From Streptomyces piniterrae (GTDB taxonomy: Bacteria; Actinomycetota; Actinomycetes; Streptomycetales; Streptomycetaceae), in the NCBI RefSeq assembly GCF_005048155.1, contig NZ_SUMB01000010.1:124001-188000 (forward strand): a stretch of DNA of 64,000 nt, in the 5' to 3' direction. Positions 27,465 to 38,170 of this stretch are shown piece by piece. Both the position numbers and the translations under genes were made by a program. The notes under the pieces were generated by a model. The model had not been told where the DNA came from. It did not search any database and saw nothing but the letters and a program-made list of their open reading frames with translations. Position 1 is the first letter of the stretch, and the number at the start of each line of letters is the position of its first letter.

Positions 27465-29347
27465 CGGACGCTCTCCCCCTCGCTCCGGTCCGCTTCACCG
27501 GACATCCCAGACGTCCCGGACATCAGCGTGGCGTACTCGGGGTTGTCCCGGAGCAGTTCGTGGTGGGTGCCGACGGCGGTGATCCGGCCGCCGGACAGCA
27601 GCGCCACCCGGTCGGCGAGCAGCACCGTCGACGGGCGGTGGGCGACGACCAGGGCGGTGGTGGTCGCCAGGACCCGGCGCAGGGCGGCCTCCACCAGGGC
27701 CTCGGTGTGGACGTCGAGCGCGGAGAGCGGATCGTCGAGGATCAGGAAGCGCGGCCGGCCGACCACCGCGCGGGCCAGGGCGAGCCGCTGCCGCTGGCCG
27801 CCGGAGAGGCTCAGGCCCTGCTCACCGACCTGGGTGGCGGTGCCTTCGGGGAGGGCGCCGACGAACCCGTCGGCCTGCGCGACCCGTAACGCCCGCAGCA
27901 GATCGGCCTCTTGGGCACCCTCCGCGCCCATCAGGACGTTCTCCGCCACGGTCGCCGAGAAGAGCGTGGGCTCCTCGAAAGCGACGGCGACCAGCGCCCG
28001 CGCCTCGTCCCGGCTGAGCGAGGCGAGGTCCCGTCCGTCCACGGTGATCCGGCCCGCCGTCGGGTCGTACAGCCGGGGCACCAGCGCCGTCAGCGTGGTC
28101 TTCCCGCTGCCCGTCGCGCCGACCAGCGCCATGGTCTCGCCCGGCCGTATGTGCAGATCGATGCCCCGGAGGGTCGGCGGGGTGTCCTCCGCCGCATCGG
28201 GATACCGGAACTCGACGCCTTCGAAGACCAGTCCGCCGGCGGCGCGCGCCGGGTCACCGGCCTCGCCGCCCCCGGCCTGCCCGCTTCCGGTTTCACCGCT
28301 CCCCACCGCTCCGTCGCGGCCCTCGTCCGTCACGGCCTTCTCGTCCATGACCTCGAAGTACCGGTCCGTGGCCGTCGCCGCCTCGTTGCTCATGGCCAGC
28401 AGGAAGCCGATGGAATCAACCGGCCAGCGCAGCGCCAGGGCCGTCGACAGGAACGCGACGAGCGTGCCCGCCGACAGCGCGTCGTCGGCCACCTGGACGG
28501 TGCCGAGCACCAGGGTCGCTCCGATGGCTATCTCCGGCAGGGTCGTGATGACGCACCAGATGGCCGCCAGCAGCCGCGCCTTGTGCAGCTCGGTGGTCCG
28601 CAGCCGGTGCGTCAGCTCCTTGAACGCGCGGGCCTGGCTGCGATGCCGTCCGAAGCCCTTGATGATCCGGATGCCGAGCACCGACTCCTCGACCACCGTC
28701 GTCAGATCGCCCACCTGGTCCTGCGCCCGGCGCGCCGCGACCGCGTACTTCGCCTCGAAGACCGAGCACATCACCATCAGCGGCAGCACCGGCGCCAGCA
28801 GCACCAGCCCGAGCGACCAGCGCTGCGCCAGCAGAAGCACACAGCCCACCAGGATGGTGGCGCCGTTGACCAGCAGGAACACCAGCGGGAAGGCGAGGAA
28901 CATACGCAGCAGCTGAAGGTCGGTGGTGGCGCGCGACAGCAGCTGGCCGGACGCCCAGCGGTCGTGGAAGGCGACCGGCAGCCGCTGGATGTGGCGGTAG
29001 AGCGCCTCGCGCATCGCCGCCTCGACACTGGCGAGCGGCCGCGCCACCAGCACCCGCCGTACCCCGAACAGCAGCGCCTCGGCGATCCCGAGGAGCAGCA
29101 GATACCCGCCGCCCAGCCACGTACCGCCCGGATCCCGCTCCGTCACCGGACCGTCCACCAGCCACTTGAGCACCAGCGGGATGACCAGTCCTATGCATGA
29201 CGCGAGCACCGCCACGAACGCGGCCAGAAACAGCCGCGTCCGCACCGGGCGGACGAACGGCCACAGGCGCAACAGCGAGCGCACCGCGGAGCGTCGTAAG
29301 GGGGTGGTCGGGGCGGTCTGGGGCGTCGTCTGCGCGGTATCGGCCAT
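27461..29347 (-). CDS. ABC exporter half-transporter, degenerate Walker B subunit
   Basis: About 628 aa, first gene of the exporter operon. Six membrane spans (about 25-330) include AEALLFGVRRVLVARPLASVE. The NBD has Walker A GATGSGKTT, a canonical signature LSGGQ and Walker B LILDDPLSALD, with Asp (about 539) where the catalytic Glu is expected. Together with the ISAGQ signature of its partner this gives one active and one degenerate ATP site, the pattern of heterodimeric exporters such as BmrCD and TM287/288. Start: ATG 29347 (GTG 29350 directly before it), no Shine-Dalgarno sequence, 8 nt from a -10, hence probably leaderless. See the promoter at 29356-29378. Confidence 0.92.
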   Translation of the reverse strand: MADTAQTTPQTAPTTPLRRSAVRSLLRLWPFVRPVRTRLFLAAFVAVLASCIGLVIPLVLKWLVDGPVTERDPGGTWLGGGYLLLLGIAEALLFGVRRVLVARPLASVEAAMREALYRHIQRLPVAFHDRWASGQLLSRATTDLQLLRMFLAFPLVFLLVNGATILVGCVLLLAQRWSLGLVLLAPVLPLMVMCSVFEAKYAVAARRAQDQVGDLTTVVEESVLGIRIIKGFGRHRSQARAFKELTHRLRTTELHKARLLAAIWCVITTLPEIAIGATLVLGTVQVADDALSAGTLVAFLSTALALRWPVDSIGFLLAMSNEAATATDRYFEVMDEKAVTDEGRDGAVGSGETGSGQAGGGEAGDPARAAGGLVFEGVEFRYPDAAEDTPPTLRGIDLHIRPGETMALVGATGSGKTTLTALVPRLYDPTAGRITVDGRDLASLSRDEARALVAVAFEEPTLFSATVAENVLMGAEGAQEADLLRALRVAQADGFVGALPEGTATQVGEQGLSLSGGQRQRLALARAVVGRPRFLILDDPLSALDVHTEALVEAALRRVLATTTALVVAHRPSTVLLADRVALLSGGRITAVGTHHELLRDNPEYATLMSGTSGMSGEADRSEGESVR

Positions 29348-29355
29348 CACTCGCG

Positions 29356-29378
29356 AGCGTAAGCCGCGGCACTGACAA
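29356..29378 (-). promoter_or_regulatory. PafBC-type (RecA-NDp) DNA-damage promoter of the ABC exporter
   Basis: Minus strand TTGTCAGTG (29378-29370), exactly 8 nt, TACGCT (29361-29356), then 8 nt to the ATG. This is a perfect match to the published actinobacterial TTGTC(A/G)GTG-N8-TAnnnT consensus. Confidence 0.75.
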
Positions 29379-29422
29379 TGCTCACTTGGTTTTCTCCCGG
29401 CCGGGCCCGGGGCCGTGCCGAG

Positions 29423-31675
<2,253 letters not shown>

Positions 31676-31886
31676 GTGCCGGCCTCCTGCGGCTCATGGC
31701 TCAGTCGGGCGGCGGCCCGCGCACGGAGTCCCGGTCGTGCGCGCGTCGTCGCCCTTTCCGTTGTTCTTCCCGCAACCGGGCGTTGCCTCACGCTTCCGCT
31801 CGCAGCGGGCGCCCGGCGAACTCTCCGTGACATTCCGGTTCATGTCATCGCCCGTAACTGACGCATCATCAGGCACAATTCAGGAT

Positions 31887-33212
31887 ATGACCGTCTATGT
31901 GGAGGATCCGGCATATGCCCAGGTGAAGGCCCAGGTGAAGGCGCCTGCGAAGGACCCTGCGCGGAGCCGGGGGAGGAGCCGGACGCGGGGCCGTTCCCGC
32001 CGTGTCCGCGCCGTCGCCATGGCCGTCGTCACCGTGCTCGCCGGATCGGTGGCGCTCGCCGGCTGCGCCTCCTCGGCCGTGCTCGCCGGCGACCGGCCGC
32101 GCTCCCCGGAGGAGGTGATCCGGGTCCTCCCGGGGGACGGCGCGCAGGGCGTGCGGACCCGGGAGCGGCTGGCGGTCCGGGTGGCGGACGGGCGGCTGGA
32201 GCGGGTCGAGGTCCGCAGGACCGGGGGCGGTGACCGGGGAGCCGGAAACCCCGGCCGGCGGTCCGTCAGCGGCCTGATCTCGCCGGACGGACTGTCCTGG
32301 CGGCCGACGTCCGGCCGGCTCGCGCTCGGCGCCGAGTACGCCGTCGACGTGCTCGCGCTGGACGGCGAGGGCCGCCGCATCGCCCGCCACACCACCTTCC
32401 GCACTTTCGTGCCCCCGCACCGCGTCATCGGCTACTACACGCCCGAGAACAACACCACGGTCGGCACCGGCATGATCGTCTCGCTGGCCTTCAACCGCCG
32501 GATCGCCGACCGTGCCGCCGTCGAACGCGCCATCAGGGTCACCGCCAGGCCGGCCGTCGAGATCGCCCCCCACTGGTTCGGCTCCCGGAGGCTGGACTTC
32601 CGGCCCCGCGAACGCTGGCGGCCGGGCACCGTGATCACCGTCGACCTGCGGCTGCGCGACGTGCAGACCGGCCCGGACGCCTACGGGCTGCAGCGCAAGA
32701 CGATCCGCTACCGGGTCGGCCGGGACCAGATCAGCACCATCGACGCCGCCCGGCACACCCTGACGGTGCGCCGCTCCGGCCGGGTCCTGGCCCGGCTGCC
32801 GATCACCGCGGGTGACGCCAAGAACCCCACCTACAACGGGAAGATGGTGATCCTGGCCCGCCAGTCGGTGACCCGGATGAACGGCGACACGGTCGGCTTC
32901 GGCGGCGAGTACGACATCAAGGACGTCCCGCACGCGATGCGCCTCACCCGGTCGGGGACCTTCCTGCACGGCAACTACTGGGCGCCGCCCGCCATCTTCG
33001 GCGGCCGCAACACCAGCCACGGCTGCGTGGGGCTCAAGGACGTCAGGGGCGGCGGCCCGAACACCCCGGCCGGCTGGCTCTTCGCCCGTTCGATCGTCGG
33101 TGACACCGTCGAGGTGCGGAACTCGCGGGACCGCATGGTGGCGCCGGACAACGGTCTCGGTGGCTGGAACATGTCGTGGGCGCGCTGGCGGGCGGGCTCC
33201 GCGCTGCGCTGA
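31887..33212 (+). CDS. L,D-transpeptidase lipoprotein (YkuD), copy 1
   Basis: A 441-aa secreted cell-wall enzyme that makes 3-3 peptidoglycan cross-links or anchors partners. A charged N-terminus precedes the hydrophobic segment and lipobox LAGC (Cys near 57). Two Ig-like domains follow (about 75-280). The YkuD domain ends in HGNYW and SHGCVG with catalytic Cys380 and His378. The ATG at 31887 is used because it gives MTVYVEDP before the signal; an upstream ATG in the same frame would add an implausible Pro/Arg-rich tail. A paralogue follows at 33459. Confidence 0.9.
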   Translation: MTVYVEDPAYAQVKAQVKAPAKDPARSRGRSRTRGRSRRVRAVAMAVVTVLAGSVALAGCASSAVLAGDRPRSPEEVIRVLPGDGAQGVRTRERLAVRVADGRLERVEVRRTGGGDRGAGNPGRRSVSGLISPDGLSWRPTSGRLALGAEYAVDVLALDGEGRRIARHTTFRTFVPPHRVIGYYTPENNTTVGTGMIVSLAFNRRIADRAAVERAIRVTARPAVEIAPHWFGSRRLDFRPRERWRPGTVITVDLRLRDVQTGPDAYGLQRKTIRYRVGRDQISTIDAARHTLTVRRSGRVLARLPITAGDAKNPTYNGKMVILARQSVTRMNGDTVGFGGEYDIKDVPHAMRLTRSGTFLHGNYWAPPAIFGGRNTSHGCVGLKDVRGGGPNTPAGWLFARSIVGDTVEVRNSRDRMVAPDNGLGGWNMSWARWRAGSALR

Positions 33213-33458
33213 TCCGGCGGCCCGCGGTGCCGCTCCGTCCCCCGACGACCGGTCGAATCCGGACGACTTCCGGACGAAACCGCCGGTCACTCCGCTACCG
33301 TCCGTAAACCCTCGTACCACCGCTTGCACTTGGGACTAAACGGTGACAATGGCGGGGAGTCCACTGTCACCGCGGTGTGGTTATCTAACGGCAAGCGCGC
33401 GGCTGTACGCGTCCGCGCGCGGGGGAATCGCGGCCGTGCGAGGGGGAAGGGGCCAGTC

Positions 33459-34712
33459 GTGAACGTGCAGCCGATATCGGGGGAGCCGGCTCGCCGGCGG
33501 CGGTGGCCACGCGGAGGAGGAGCGCCGCGCGCGTTGCCCCTGGCCTCGCTGCTCGCCTCCATGCTGCTGCTGGTGACCGCGTGCGGTGGCGATGACGGCG
33601 ACGACGACAAGCCGGCCGGCAAGGCGGGCGCCGACAAGTCCGCCTCGCGGGCGGCCGTCACGATAGCGCCCAAGGACGGCGCGGACGACGTCGCCACCAG
33701 CGGCGCGCTGAAGGTGACCGCCCACAAGGGCAGGCTCACGTCCGTCAAGGTCAAGGACGGCAAGGGCAACGAGATAGCCGGCAAGATATCCGGCGGCGGC
33801 GCCGTATGGCAGCCGAGCGGCCACCTCGGCGCCTCGACCGAGTACACCGTCGACGCGATAGCCAAGGACGCGCAGGGCCGGGAAGCGGCGGAGCACTCCC
33901 GCTTCACCACTCTCGTCCCCAAGAACACCTTCATCGGCCAGTACACCCCGGAGAACGGCCAGGAGGTCGGCGTCGGAATGCCGGTCTCCATCCACTTCAC
34001 CCGCGGCATCACCGACCCCAAGGCCGTCGAGGACGCCATCAAGGTCACGGCGAAACCTTCCGTCCCGGTCGAGGGCCACTGGTTCGGCAACGACCGCCTC
34101 GACTTCCGCCCCGAGAAGTACTGGGCGGCCGGCACCAAGGTCACCCTCAAGCTCGATCTCGACGGCGTCCAGGGCCGGCCGGGTGTCTACGGCACCCAGT
34201 CCAAGGAGGTCTCCTTCACCGTCGGCCGCAGCCAGGTGAGCACGGTCGACGCCAAGTCGAAGCAGATGACCGTGGTCCGCGACGGCAAGACGATCAAGAC
34301 CATCCCGATCACCTCGGGCGCGCCGGGCACCGAGACGTACAACGGCCAGATGGTGATCAGCGAGAAGCACCCGGTGACGCGGATGAACGGCGACACCGTC
34401 GGCTTCGGCGGCGAGTACGACATCAAGGACGTGCCGCACGCGATGCGGCTGAGCACGTCCGGCACCTTCATCCACGGCAACTACTGGTCGGGCAGGCCGA
34501 CGTTCGGCACCCGGAACGCCAGCCACGGCTGTGTCGGCCTGTTCGACGAGCGCGGCGGGCACGACAAGTCCACCCCGGCGGCCTGGTTCTTCCGCAACTC
34601 CCTCGTCGGCGATGTCGTGATCGTCAAGAACTCGCATGATGAAACGATCCAGCCGGAAAACGGCTTCAGCGACTGGAACCTCTCCTGGGAGAAGTGGAAG
34701 GCCGACCAGTAG
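33459..34712 (+). CDS. L,D-transpeptidase lipoprotein (YkuD), copy 2
   Basis: 417 aa, same architecture as its upstream neighbour: Arg-rich N-terminus, signal peptide (LPLASLLASMLLLVTAC, lipobox VTAC), Asp/Lys-rich linker, two Ig-like domains and YkuD. The active site is Cys358 in SHGCVG and HGNYW. The block VTRMNGDTVGFGGEYDIKD is identical in both copies. GTG 33459 is preferred over longer starts because it sits directly before the Arg-rich signal-peptide region. The 246-bp gap before it holds its own promoter region, so the two copies may be regulated separately. Confidence 0.9.
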   Translation: MNVQPISGEPARRRRWPRGGGAPRALPLASLLASMLLLVTACGGDDGDDDKPAGKAGADKSASRAAVTIAPKDGADDVATSGALKVTAHKGRLTSVKVKDGKGNEIAGKISGGGAVWQPSGHLGASTEYTVDAIAKDAQGREAAEHSRFTTLVPKNTFIGQYTPENGQEVGVGMPVSIHFTRGITDPKAVEDAIKVTAKPSVPVEGHWFGNDRLDFRPEKYWAAGTKVTLKLDLDGVQGRPGVYGTQSKEVSFTVGRSQVSTVDAKSKQMTVVRDGKTIKTIPITSGAPGTETYNGQMVISEKHPVTRMNGDTVGFGGEYDIKDVPHAMRLSTSGTFIHGNYWSGRPTFGTRNASHGCVGLFDERGGHDKSTPAAWFFRNSLVGDVVIVKNSHDETIQPENGFSDWNLSWEKWKADQ

Positions 34713-34828
34713 GGCGGTCGTCCGCCCCGGCCTCGGAGGTACGGACCCGGACGGTACGGAATCGGACGTATGGCGGGGACCGGCGCACTGTGACCAAGTG
34801 CACCGGGCCCCCAGTCGTTAACGAGGAC

Positions 34829-34834
34829 TAACCT
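34829..34834 (+). promoter_or_regulatory. -10 of a probable leaderless transcript for the enoyl-CoA hydratase family gene
   Basis: TAACCT, 6 nt before the ATG at 34841, with no Shine-Dalgarno sequence. It fits TAnnnT; the -35 is not obvious. Confidence 0.45.
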
Positions 34835-34840
34835 TCCCTC

Positions 34841-35608
34841 ATGACTGTGAATCTCGAGGTCGCCGACGGCGTCGGCACCATCCGCCTGGACCGCCCGCCG
34901 ATGAACGCACTGGACATCGCCACCCAGGACCGGCTGCGCGAGCTGGCCGAGGAGGCCACTCGCCGCGACGATGTGCGCGCCGTCGTGATCTGGGGCGGTG
35001 AGAAGGTGTTCGCGGCCGGCGCGGACATCAAGGAAATGCAGGCCATGGACCATCCGGCGATGGTCGTGCGCTCCAAGGCCCTGCAGGACGCGTTCACCGC
35101 GGTGGCCCGGATCCCCAAGCCGGTGGTCGCCGCGATCACCGGTTATGCGCTGGGTGGCGGCTGCGAGTTGGCGCTCTGCGCCGACTTCCGGATCGCGGCC
35201 GACAACGCCAAGCTCGGCCAGCCCGAGATCCTGCTCGGACTGATCCCGGGCGCCGGCGGCACCCAGCGGCTGGCCCGGCTGGTGGGCCCGTCCAAGGCCA
35301 AGGACCTCATCTTCACCGGCCGTCATGTGAAGGCCGACGAGGCGCTCACCATCGGTCTGGTCGACCGGGTGGTGCCGGCCGCCGAGGTCTACGAGCAGGC
35401 GCACGCCTGGGCGGCGCGGCTGGCGGCCGGTCCGGCGCTGGCGCTGCGGGCCGCCAAGGAGTCCGTCGACGCGGGCCTGGAGACGGACATCGACACCGGT
35501 CTGACGATCGAACGCAACTGGTTCGCGGGGCTGTTCGCGACCGAGGACCGGGAGACCGGTATGCGTAGCTTCGTCGAGGAGGGACCGGGCAAGGCCAAGT
35601 TCCGCTGA
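34841..35608 (+). CDS. Enoyl-CoA hydratase/isomerase family protein
   Basis: A 255-aa crotonase-fold enzyme. The oxyanion-hole segment FAAGADIKEM is at 57-66. Both catalytic glutamates of true hydratases are present: Glu109 in LGGGCELAL and Glu129 in GQPEILLGLIPGAGGT. It would hydrate trans-2-enoyl-CoA in fatty-acid or branched-chain acyl-CoA breakdown. The short form without a dehydrogenase domain suggests FadB1/EchA-type function; the exact substrate is not determinable. It is monocistronic and probably leaderless. Confidence 0.92.
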   Translation: MTVNLEVADGVGTIRLDRPPMNALDIATQDRLRELAEEATRRDDVRAVVIWGGEKVFAAGADIKEMQAMDHPAMVVRSKALQDAFTAVARIPKPVVAAITGYALGGGCELALCADFRIAADNAKLGQPEILLGLIPGAGGTQRLARLVGPSKAKDLIFTGRHVKADEALTIGLVDRVVPAAEVYEQAHAWAARLAAGPALALRAAKESVDAGLETDIDTGLTIERNWFAGLFATEDRETGMRSFVEEGPGKAKFR

Positions 35609-35872
35609 AACACCTGGTGTTGGCGGGGCGCGTGAGGTTTGGCCGGGATGCCATGCCTCGTGTGGGCGAATTGCGGAAAACTTAATTACGGCTTAAGGGC
35701 GCCTTGTTGGCGACGGTCGGCGGTCCTTCGCATGCGTGAGGTCATCGCAGGTCAGTTGGGTCGCGCCGGAACCTTAACTGCCGTTGGCATATGTCCCGCA
35801 GGGGGGCGGGAGCCGCTGGTTCCGGGCTGCGGATTCCCTCGGTTCCGCCCCCGAAGGGGCCAAGTAGCGGCC

Positions 35873-36412
35873 ATGATGGGGGGCATGGCGGGCCTCGAAG
35901 GAATGGAGCAGCCGCGGCCGCGGAGCGGCACGGCCGCCGCGGGCTGGGCGCTCCCCGAAGCGGGCAGAAAGACGGTGCCGGCTCAGGGGCGCCCGGTGTC
36001 CGCGGCGCTCGAACTGGTCGCCGATCCCGTTCTCGACGAGGTCCGGCTGCCCTCGCGCCCCCAGTCCGCCGGTATCGCCCGCCGGCTCACCGGCGCCGTC
36101 CTCCTGAAGCAGTGGTCCCTCTCGCCGCAGCTCGCCGAGCATGCCGTGCTCCTGGTCTCGGAACTGGTCGGCAACGCCGTACGGCACACCGGGGCCCGCT
36201 GCTTCGGGCTGCGGATGCTGCGCCGCCGCGGCTGGATCCGTATCGAGGTGCGCGACCCGTCGCGTGGGCTGCCGTGTCTCATGCCGGTACAGGAAATGGA
36301 CACCAGCGGGCGTGGCCTGTTCCTCGTCGACAAGCTCTCCGACCGCTGGGGCGTGGATCTGCTGCCGCGCGGCAAGACCACCTGGTTCGAAATGCGGGTC
36401 ACCGACCGCTGA
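35873..36412 (+). CDS. ATP-binding (HATPase, anti-sigma RsbW-like) regulatory protein
   Basis: About 179 aa. The C-terminal 120 residues are a GHKL ATPase fold: N-box SELVGNAVRHTG, G1-like VRDPSRGLP and G2 GRGLFLVDKLSDRWG. There is no kinase dimerisation or sensor region, as in the large streptomycete family of RsbW/SpoIIAB-like proteins that bind sigma factors or phosphorylate anti-sigma antagonists. No sigma factor or antagonist is adjacent. The start is uncertain (ATG 35873, 35876 or 35885); the upstream DNA (35680-35705) is AT-rich and promoter-like, so longer versions are unlikely. Confidence 0.82.
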   Translation: MMGGMAGLEGMEQPRPRSGTAAAGWALPEAGRKTVPAQGRPVSAALELVADPVLDEVRLPSRPQSAGIARRLTGAVLLKQWSLSPQLAEHAVLLVSELVGNAVRHTGARCFGLRMLRRRGWIRIEVRDPSRGLPCLMPVQEMDTSGRGLFLVDKLSDRWGVDLLPRGKTTWFEMRVTDR

Positions 36413-36443
36413 GGGGTGGCCCGCCCGCGGACCCCGGAAGCGG

Positions 36444-36481
36444 ACTGGGGCCCTCCCGCATGACGCGGGTCGGGCCCCAGT
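36444..36481 (+). terminator. Strong hairpin after the HATPase gene
   Basis: ACTGGGGCCC and GGGCCCCAGT form a 10-bp stem with an inner CCCGC/GCGGG stem, 32 bp after the stop. Confidence 0.8.
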
Positions 36482-36678
36482 GCCGACCTCCGGCGGGCGG
36501 AAGGGGGGTGCCCGCGGGGTCCGGGGCGGCCGGGCCGGTGATCGGCGGCCGCCGCGGTCGACTATGGCAGCTCGGGTGTGACCTTGCCAAAGGTGTAAAT
36601 GCGGGCATGTCGGGACGTAGCATCACTTGTTGGTACGTGATCAAAGGTGAGCTATGCCACCGGCCTTATGAAAGCCGG

Positions 36679-36708
36679 TTGGGCCACCGCTTCCGCTGAC
36701 TGTTATAC
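36679..36708 (+). promoter_or_regulatory. Putative promoter of the exported-protein/DsbA/CcdA group
   Basis: -35 TTGGGC (36679-36684), 18-bp spacer, -10 TTATAC (36703-36708). The ATG of the first gene lies 119 nt downstream. Just upstream are ATCAC/GTGAT arms at 36622-36641. Confidence 0.45.
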
Positions 36709-36826
36709 GGACGTGGTGAGCGCGCGGCGGCGTGGCGGGGCCGGAAGGTCCGTGCTCCGGATGCCCGGACGCGGTCCGTAGGATGGGATGTTGATGCTTG
36801 CGCCAGGTACCGCGGGAGGAGGCGAC

Positions 36827-37291
36827 ATGCGGCATGTGCGCCGGTCGTACGCGACGACGCTGCTGCTTCTCCTCGCGGTCACTTTCGGGCCGCTGCTGTG
36901 CCGGACCGGCGGCGACCAGGCGCAGCCGGCGGGCCGGTCGACGGAGACCGCGCGGACGGCGCTTTCCAGCCAGACGCCCGACGCCGCGCTGACGGCGAGT
37001 TCACGCCAGAATCCCGATGCCCCGTCGACAGCGACTTCGCGCCAGACGCCCGAGGCCGTCGACCCAGCCGCGGCCGGTGTGCCGAAGAAGTGCCAGGGCC
37101 GGCACGCGCCGGCACCCGACGAGTCCGTTCCGCCGCCCACCCCGCACCGTGGTGAGCCGCTCGCCCCGGACGCCACAGGACCCGCCCCGCTGGCCACCGA
37201 CGCACCCGCGCAGTTCGCGCTCGCCCGGCCCCCCACGGGCAGCGCACCCGCCACCGACCCGACCGCGCTCCGCCCCGTACTGCGGATCTAG
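36827..37291 (+). CDS. Small exported protein with three 12-residue repeats, function unknown
   Basis: 154 aa. The ATG at 36827 has GGGAGGAGG 4 nt upstream. The N-terminus is a signal peptide or anchor (RHVRRSYATTLLLLLAVTFGPLLC); the Cys at about 25 lacks a clean lipobox. The rest is Pro/Ala/Thr-rich and disordered, with three tandem 12-residue units centred on SRQ(T/N)P(D/E)A at about 45-80. A single further Cys occurs in KKCQGRH. I recognise no family. It lies 54 bp upstream of a DsbA-like gene, same strand, so it may be a substrate or partner of that redox system. Confidence 0.6.
   Translation: MRHVRRSYATTLLLLLAVTFGPLLCRTGGDQAQPAGRSTETARTALSSQTPDAALTASSRQNPDAPSTATSRQTPEAVDPAAAGVPKKCQGRHAPAPDESVPPPTPHRGEPLAPDATGPAPLATDAPAQFALARPPTGSAPATDPTALRPVLRI
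36959..37066 (+). repeat. Three in-frame 36-bp repeats inside the small exported protein gene
   Basis: Units 36959-36994, 36995-37030 and 37031-37066 each encode a variant of (A)xSRQxPDAxxT. The period is an exact 12 codons. Confidence 0.7.
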
Positions 37292-37345
37292 GCCGCTGCC
37301 CACGCACCCGGCCACTCATCCACCCCGTACGACCGGAGCTTCCGC

Positions 37346-38170
37346 ATGCCCAACTCCTCCACGCCCGCCCGGCGCAGTTCCTCCACTCCCACCCGCCCGG
37401 CTTCCGCCTCTCCCACCCGCAAACTGGCCGCCGTCGGTGCGGTCCTCGCACTCGTCGTGGCCGTGATCGCCATCGCCGTCGCCGTCGGCAAGGCCGTCGA
37501 GGGCGGCCGCGACGCCGGGGGCGACGGCGCGCCCCGGGCCGCCGCGTCCGGGCTGCCCCCGGAGGGCACCGAACGCCAGAAGATCTACGACAACCTGGCG
37601 AAGCAGACCAGCCGGCGCGAGGACGGCGACCCGCTGGCCGTCGGCAAGAAGGACGCCCCGGTCGTGCTCGTCGAATACGCCGACTACCAGTGCTCGTTCT
37701 GCGGGCGGTTCGCCCGCGAGACCCAGCCCGAGCTGGTCGAGAAGTACGTCGACGCGGGCACCCTGCGCATCGAGTTCCGCAACTTCACCATCCGCGGTGC
37801 CGACTCCGAGCGGGCCGCTCGCGCTGCCTGGGCGGCGGGGCGGCAGGGCAGGTTCTGGCAGCTGCACGACGAGCTCTACGCCGAGAACCGCAAGGGCGGC
37901 GATCTGGCCGAGGACAAGCTCGTCGACCTGGCGCGCGCCAGCGGTGTGCCGGACATCGGGAAGTTCCGCACGGACATGAAGAGCGCCGATGCCGAGCGCG
38001 CGCTGAAGAGGGACCAGGAGGAGGGCTACGCGCTGGGCGTCCAGTCCACGCCGTCCTTCCTGATCAACGGACGGCCGGTCTCCGGGGCCCAGGCCACCGA
38101 CGTCTTCGAGCAGGCCATCGAGGACGCCGCGGCCGCTGCCGGCACGAAGGGCAAGGGGGCAGGGAAGTGA
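37346..38170 (+). CDS. Membrane-anchored DsbA/thioredoxin-fold oxidoreductase
   Basis: A 274-aa protein. A Ser/Thr/Pro-rich cytoplasmic start and one membrane segment at about 27-48 precede an extracytoplasmic Thioredoxin_4 domain (about 98-260). The active site is Cys116-Ser-Phe-Cys119 in ADYQCSFCGRF; the cis-Pro loop is VQSTPSFLINGRPV. It probably oxidises or isomerises disulfides of exported proteins, like mycobacterial DsbA-type proteins. Its stop overlaps the next gene (GTGA), a CcdA-like electron carrier that could reduce or recycle it. Confidence 0.9.
   Translation: MPNSSTPARRSSSTPTRPASASPTRKLAAVGAVLALVVAVIAIAVAVGKAVEGGRDAGGDGAPRAAASGLPPEGTERQKIYDNLAKQTSRREDGDPLAVGKKDAPVVLVEYADYQCSFCGRFARETQPELVEKYVDAGTLRIEFRNFTIRGADSERAARAAWAAGRQGRFWQLHDELYAENRKGGDLAEDKLVDLARASGVPDIGKFRTDMKSADAERALKRDQEEGYALGVQSTPSFLINGRPVSGAQATDVFEQAIEDAAAAAGTKGKGAGK

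Noticed and set aside
36607..36699. 30-codon frame MSGRSITCWYV... in the gap before the exported-protein gene
   Set aside because: Possible but unsupported; it ends in a weak hairpin and overlaps promoter-like sequence. No conservation evidence available.
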